The position numbers and the translations under genes are program-made. Of a stretch of DNA of 30,930 nucleotides, positions 28,016 to 30,930 are shown in pieces. The stretch covers positions 1 through 30,930 of the IMG/VR virus record IMGVR_UViG_3300022072_000082, one strand, 5' to 3'. Source of the stretch: a virus. Each line of letters begins with the position of its first letter. Position 1 is the stretch's first letter. The notes beneath the pieces are model-generated. The model searched no databases. It saw only the letters and a program-made list of their open reading frames with translations, and was not told the origin of the DNA.

Positions 28016-28515
28016 TATTAATAGTAAGCCCCGCATTTGTTAAGGAAAATACCGTACTAAACTACAACGTAGATGACGGATATTTGAAGCCGCTAATAGA
28101 TAGCATACAAAATACTTTCGTTAGACCTATTTTGGGAAGTGCTTTATTTGACGAGGTGCAAACTCAAATAAGAACTAACACCGTATCAGCTCTAAACGAA
28201 ATATTGATAAAAGAATATTTACGAGACGCTTTAAAATGGGAGGTTTGCCATAAGTACACTCGCATAGGTACGTATAAGCTAACTAACAAAGGAGCGGGTA
28301 CTCACTCAGGAGATAACTTTAGTACTTTATCTCAGCAAGAGCTTGTAACGGCTAAAAATATCTTTAAGGATAACGCAGACTTTTATCGTAGAAAACTAAA
28401 ATTATACCTAAAAGCTAACGAGGATAGTTACCCACTTTACAAGACTCCGCCAACTGGAGACGATGTTGTAAGACCTGAGATGGACACTCAATGGCGTTCG
28501 CAGTTTATCCTATGA
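28012..28515 (+). CDS. Head-tail connector (gp6-like adaptor)
   Basis: 167-aa helical protein (MILIVSPAFVKENTVLNYNV...). I place the start at ATG 28012, overlapping the portal stop by 4 nt, rather than at an upstream in-frame TTG. The pattern, with N-terminal DDGYLKPLIDSIQNTFVRPI, a helical hairpin with LIKEYLRDALKWEVCHKYTR, and a C-terminal LYLKANEDSYPLY, resembles the small adaptors that bind the portal and form the neck ring in siphophages. The following gene overlaps it by 4 nt. Function is inferred from location and helix pattern. Confidence 0.6.
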   Translation: MILIVSPAFVKENTVLNYNVDDGYLKPLIDSIQNTFVRPILGSALFDEVQTQIRTNTVSALNEILIKEYLRDALKWEVCHKYTRIGTYKLTNKGAGTHSGDNFSTLSQQELVTAKNIFKDNADFYRRKLKLYLKANEDSYPLYKTPPTGDDVVRPEMDTQWRSQFIL

Positions 28516-29069
28516 AAACGCTAACGATTAAAAATATCTTTAGTATAATGCAAGGCATAGCGTCCGAGCATCCACAAATAAATACTATTTTAAAGGGTAA
28601 TATTTGGGACGTAGATTTAACTAAAGATGTTACGGGAGTTTATCTAATTTATGACGTAGTGAGTATAGCCCCTAACGGCTTTAACGGCATAGATTACTCT
28701 TTAGACCTTTTTATCTGCGATAACGTTACGGAGCTTAATACCGCTACTAACGAGGTAAGCGTACAAAACGAGTGTAGCTTAATAGCCTTAGATATTATGG
28801 CAATATTTGAGAACTATAATAAGGCAGACTGGGCGGATAAAGACCTAAACTTAGTACTTAATAAAACTTGGTCTATTCAGCCTTTCGCTGAGCGGTTCGA
28901 TAGCTTATACGCTGGAGCTGCTATTAATATGTCGCTAAGTACTTCGTATTCTTACGCGAGATGCCAGCTACCCGTAGAGCCTTGGATACCAATTTTAAAC
29001 GCCTATAAAAAACGAATAGAGAACGAGGCTTGCTTAATCGAAAACATACAATACCTAATCTCTAATTAG
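28512..29069 (+). CDS. Neck / tail terminator-like protein
   Basis: 185-aa protein starting at ATG 28512 (MKTLTIKNIFSIMQGIASEH), overlapping the adaptor stop. An earlier ATG at 28491 would extend it into the upstream coding sequence. It is an alpha/beta protein with DVDLTKDVTGVYLIYDVVSI and YSLDLFICDNVTELNTATNE, similar in order to proteins that cap the tail tube or join the head to the tail in Bacteroidetes siphophages. A C-terminal region (SYSYARCQLPVEPW) contains the usual final strand. It completes the neck gene run. Confidence 0.5.
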   Translation: MKTLTIKNIFSIMQGIASEHPQINTILKGNIWDVDLTKDVTGVYLIYDVVSIAPNGFNGIDYSLDLFICDNVTELNTATNEVSVQNECSLIALDIMAIFENYNKADWADKDLNLVLNKTWSIQPFAERFDSLYAGAAINMSLSTSYSYARCQLPVEPWIPILNAYKKRIENEACLIENIQYLISN

Positions 29070-29077
29070 CACCAAAA

Positions 29078-29093
29078 AACAATTTAAAATATA
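29078..29093 (+). repeat. 16-bp leader repeat before a small virion gene (copy 2)
   Basis: AACAATTTAAAATATA lies 8 nt before the ATG at 29102, identical to the copy at 25243-25258. The spacing from repeat to start codon is similar (6 and 8 nt), which supports a role in translation initiation. Confidence 0.6.
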
Positions 29094-29101
29094 TATATAA
29101 A

Positions 29102-29374
29102 ATGACCACTCAAGAACTTCAAATCAGTAGAAACGGACAATATTACGTAAGCGGTGACGTTACTTTTACGGCTGCTCAGCAAGTAGCCTACTTAGTAGTT
29201 AACGAGGCTGCGGTATTCGCGAACCTTACAGACCTTGCAGACGTAGACCTAATCGCTCAAAGTAATATAAGCGGAGCAACCCTTTCGGCTGGAGTAATTA
29301 TCGCTCCAAAAGGCGGCTCTTTTATCAAGAGAGTGAATATGACAAGCGGCTCGGTATTAGCTATTTTTGCATAA
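29102..29374 (+). CDS. Small virion protein, fibre- or decoration-like
   Basis: 90-aa beta-rich, Ala/Val/Ser-rich protein (MTTQELQISRNGQYYVSGDV...) with an exposed C-terminal strand (SFIKRVNMTSGSVLAIFA). The N-terminal helix-strand unit followed by many short strands resembles capsid decoration or head-fibre subunits. It is preceded by the 16-bp leader shared with the tail tube candidate, suggesting strong expression. The stop overlaps the next start (TAATG). Function is inferred. Confidence 0.5.
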   Translation: MTTQELQISRNGQYYVSGDVTFTAAQQVAYLVVNEAAVFANLTDLADVDLIAQSNISGATLSAGVIIAPKGGSFIKRVNMTSGSVLAIFA

Positions 29375-29526
29375 TGTACGGATACGGGTACCAATATAGT
29401 AACGTACTAATAGGCGGAAGTATAGCACCCGTATTATTTGCTGCGTTCAGAGAGAGAGTTATAGCCGATAGCGGTATAGTAGAGAATAGTACTTGTGCTA
29501 TTAGATTTTTAAATGAAATAATATAA
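29374..29526 (+). CDS. Small hypothetical protein with hydrophobic centre
   Basis: 50-aa protein (MYGYGYQYSNVLIGGSIAPV...). A Tyr/Gly-rich N terminus leads into one hydrophobic segment (about 11-25), then a helical region with RERVIADSGIVENSTCAIRF. It overlaps both the preceding stop and the following start by one base, so it is part of the same coupled run of virion genes. Short Tyr/Gly-rich proteins preceding receptor-binding genes occur in Bacteroidetes phages; the role is unknown. Confidence 0.58.
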   Translation: MYGYGYQYSNVLIGGSIAPVLFAAFRERVIADSGIVENSTCAIRFLNEII

Positions 29527-30930
29527 TGAGTTTTTACGATGATGCAAGCCTAATAATGTTCCCTTCGGGCTACAAGGAAGATAAAATATATAGTTTAAAG
29601 CCAACCGATGGAAGTGGCGATTTAACCTTTACAAGAGCAAGCACCGCAACAAGGGTGAACGCTGAAGGGTTGATTGAGAAGGTGCGGACTAATCTACTGA
29701 CGTACTCAAATACTTTTAGCAATGCGGCTTGGATTAAAACAAATCAAGGAGTTGGTTCTGTGGCAGTAGTGACACCTAACTACACTACTGACCCTTTTGG
29801 CGGCAATAACGCTTGGCGATTTGAATGCAATTTAAACGGAGGTACCACAACTAACGATAGGTCTTGGATGCTAAATACATTTAGCCCTTTTGCTAATACT
29901 ACCTCGTCTATTTATATAAAATTAAATATTGCTGGCTCTAAGACAATTATTTTGTCCAATGGCGGTGGAGATGTTCAAACCATAACAAGTACCGAATGGG
30001 TTCGTATAAATATTGTGACATTGGGGTCAAGCGGCGAATTTAGAATTGGTTTGATTGGAGGCACTGGTTCGTCAGATACTTTGGATTGTTCTATTGCGTT
30101 TGCTCAAGCAGAAGTTTCCGATGTAGCAACCGAATACATACCCACTACTACGGCAGCGGTAAGCGTTGGAATGCTTGCAGACGTTCCCCGAATAGACTAC
30201 ACTGGCGGTGGATGCGGCTCTTTACTTTTGGAGAAGCAGTCAACAAATTTGGCTTTCCCAAGTGAGGATTTAACCGCGTTAACAACGGGCGGAATGACAA
30301 ACACCGCCAACCAAACAATAAGCCCAGACGGAACGCAGAACGCGGATAAATCAACAATTGGAACCACGACAAGATTTTACGATGTTATTACCGAACCAAT
30401 AATAGTTGCGACAATTGGGACAACATACACAACTTCATTTTTCGCCAAAAAAGGAACGGGCATTGAATCAATTTATTTTTTCCAAGGTGATGGAATTAGA
30501 ATTGCAAAATTTAATTTAAATAATGGGGCATATATTGGACACTCCCCAAGTGATGGTTACAATGCTTTTTCTTCTTATAGTTCCCAAAGTTTAGGAAATG
30601 GTTGGTATAGATTTACGGCAACTTATACCGCAGCAACCACAGTGGGGAAATTTGTAATAGGAGTAAGCACAAATACTAATAATTCAGTTACTGCAATTTC
30701 GGGCAACGGAACAGATTTTGTTTATGTTTGGGGATTGCAATATGAAATCGGAAGTTATGTTTCAAGTTACATCCCTACCGTTGCAAGTAGCGTAACACGC
30801 TTAGCGGATAGTGCAAGCAAGACGGGCATTAGTAGTTTGATAGGGCAGACGCAAGGAACTTTGTTTGTTGACATTGATGTAATAAACTTAAATCCATCTA
30901 ATGTTAGTAGAATAATACTAAGCGATGGTA
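29526..30930 (+). CDS. Receptor-binding / tail fibre-type protein, 3' end outside the window
   Basis: At least 468 codons from ATG 29526 (overlapping the previous stop) to the window edge without a stop. The N-terminal part has the conserved LTFTRASTATRVNAEGLIE (33-51), and PRIDYTGGGCGSLLLEKQST recurs at 221-240, both hallmarks of adhesins of Bacteroidetes phages. Two carbohydrate-binding-like beta domains appear in tandem: about 54-215 (TNLLTYSNTFSNAAW ... EYIPT) and about 240-420 (TNLAFPSEDLTAL ... SYIPT). A third, LamG-like strand region starts near 440 (QGTLFVDIDVINL). Codon use differs from the neighbouring genes, consistent with exchange of host-range modules. It probably binds a surface glycan. 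Confidence 0.7.
   Translation, partial: MSFYDDASLIMFPSGYKEDKIYSLKPTDGSGDLTFTRASTATRVNAEGLIEKVRTNLLTYSNTFSNAAWIKTNQGVGSVAVVTPNYTTDPFGGNNAWRFECNLNGGTTTNDRSWMLNTFSPFANTTSSIYIKLNIAGSKTIILSNGGGDVQTITSTEWVRINIVTLGSSGEFRIGLIGGTGSSDTLDCSIAFAQAEVSDVATEYIPTTTAAVSVGMLADVPRIDYTGGGCGSLLLEKQSTNLAFPSEDLTALTTGGMTNTANQTISPDGTQNADKSTIGTTTRFYDVITEPIIVATIGTTYTTSFFAKKGTGIESIYFFQGDGIRIAKFNLNNGAYIGHSPSDGYNAFSSYSSQSLGNGWYRFTATYTAATTVGKFVIGVSTNTNNSVTAISGNGTDFVYVWGLQYEIGSYVSSYIPTVASSVTRLADSASKTGISSLIGQTQGTLFVDIDVINLNPSNVSRIILSDG

Noticed and set aside
1-30930. Integrase, attachment site, CRISPR array, tRNA genes, diversity-generating retroelement
   Set aside because: No tyrosine or serine recombinase, repeat-spacer array, cloverleaf sequence or reverse transcriptase was recognised; lysogeny cannot be judged from this window.

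Overview
The window is about 31 kb of a tailed double-stranded DNA phage (siphovirus type) that very probably infects a Bacteroidetes host, most likely a Flavobacterium-like bacterium. The evidence is as follows. The best promoters have the Bacteroidetes -7 element TAnnTTTG, here TATATTTG or TAAATTTG. Shine-Dalgarno sequences are nearly absent and start codons are preceded by A/T-rich stretches. The DNA is A+T-rich. The tail, capsid and accessory proteins have the sequence style of Bacteroidetes phages. No integrase, tRNA, rRNA or CRISPR array was seen, and both ends of the window cut genes.

Layout. (1) 1-1308, rightward: a lysis cassette with a 5'-truncated holin, a conserved 50-aa protein, a zinc amidase and a possible PD-(D/E)XK nuclease. 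(2) 1309-1499: a convergent junction holding a nested set of direct repeats. (3) 1500-5813, leftward: small membrane proteins (possibly spanin-like), a DnaA domain IV protein, an exonuclease and ERF annealing pair, an HTH-like candidate regulator, several small unknown proteins and a RusA-like resolvase. Two promoters inside this block carry the same 17-bp palindromic operator between -33 and -7. (4) 5814-5997: a divergent control region whose rightward side encodes a structured RNA ending in an intrinsic terminator. (5) 5998-12031, rightward: a replication organiser, a Twinkle/gp4-like helicase, an HNH protein, a DUF1599-like protein, a possible SSB, a sigma-factor/glycosyltransferase fusion and a ParB/DNA methyltransferase fusion. 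(6) 12051-21363, rightward: small and large terminase, a tail assembly chaperone with a -1 frameshift, neck and tail-tip proteins, and the tape measure. A second promoter/terminator leader lies at 14814-14897. (7) 21364-23035, leftward: an accessory (moron-like) block with small paralogous proteins and an exported lytic transglycosylase, under a third copy of the operator-promoter. (8) 23146-30930, rightward: protease-scaffold fusion, major capsid, major tail tube candidate, portal with a C-terminal extension, connectors, a small virion protein and a receptor-binding-type protein that runs off the window.

How it fits together (inference). The leftward blocks look like early or accessory operons under one shared DNA-binding regulator. 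The rightward replication and structural blocks start from promoters without that operator, but each must be transcribed through an intrinsic terminator in its leader, which suggests attenuation, antitermination or separate small RNAs. Most genes overlap by 1-20 nt, so translational coupling is probably the main way cistrons are reinitiated. By eye, the tetranucleotides GATC, CATG, GGCC and CCGG are absent from the whole window, a strong sign of selection by restriction systems. The most interesting items are the three-promoter operator regulon, the pseudoknotted leader RNA, the sigma/glycosyltransferase fusion and the palindrome avoidance.
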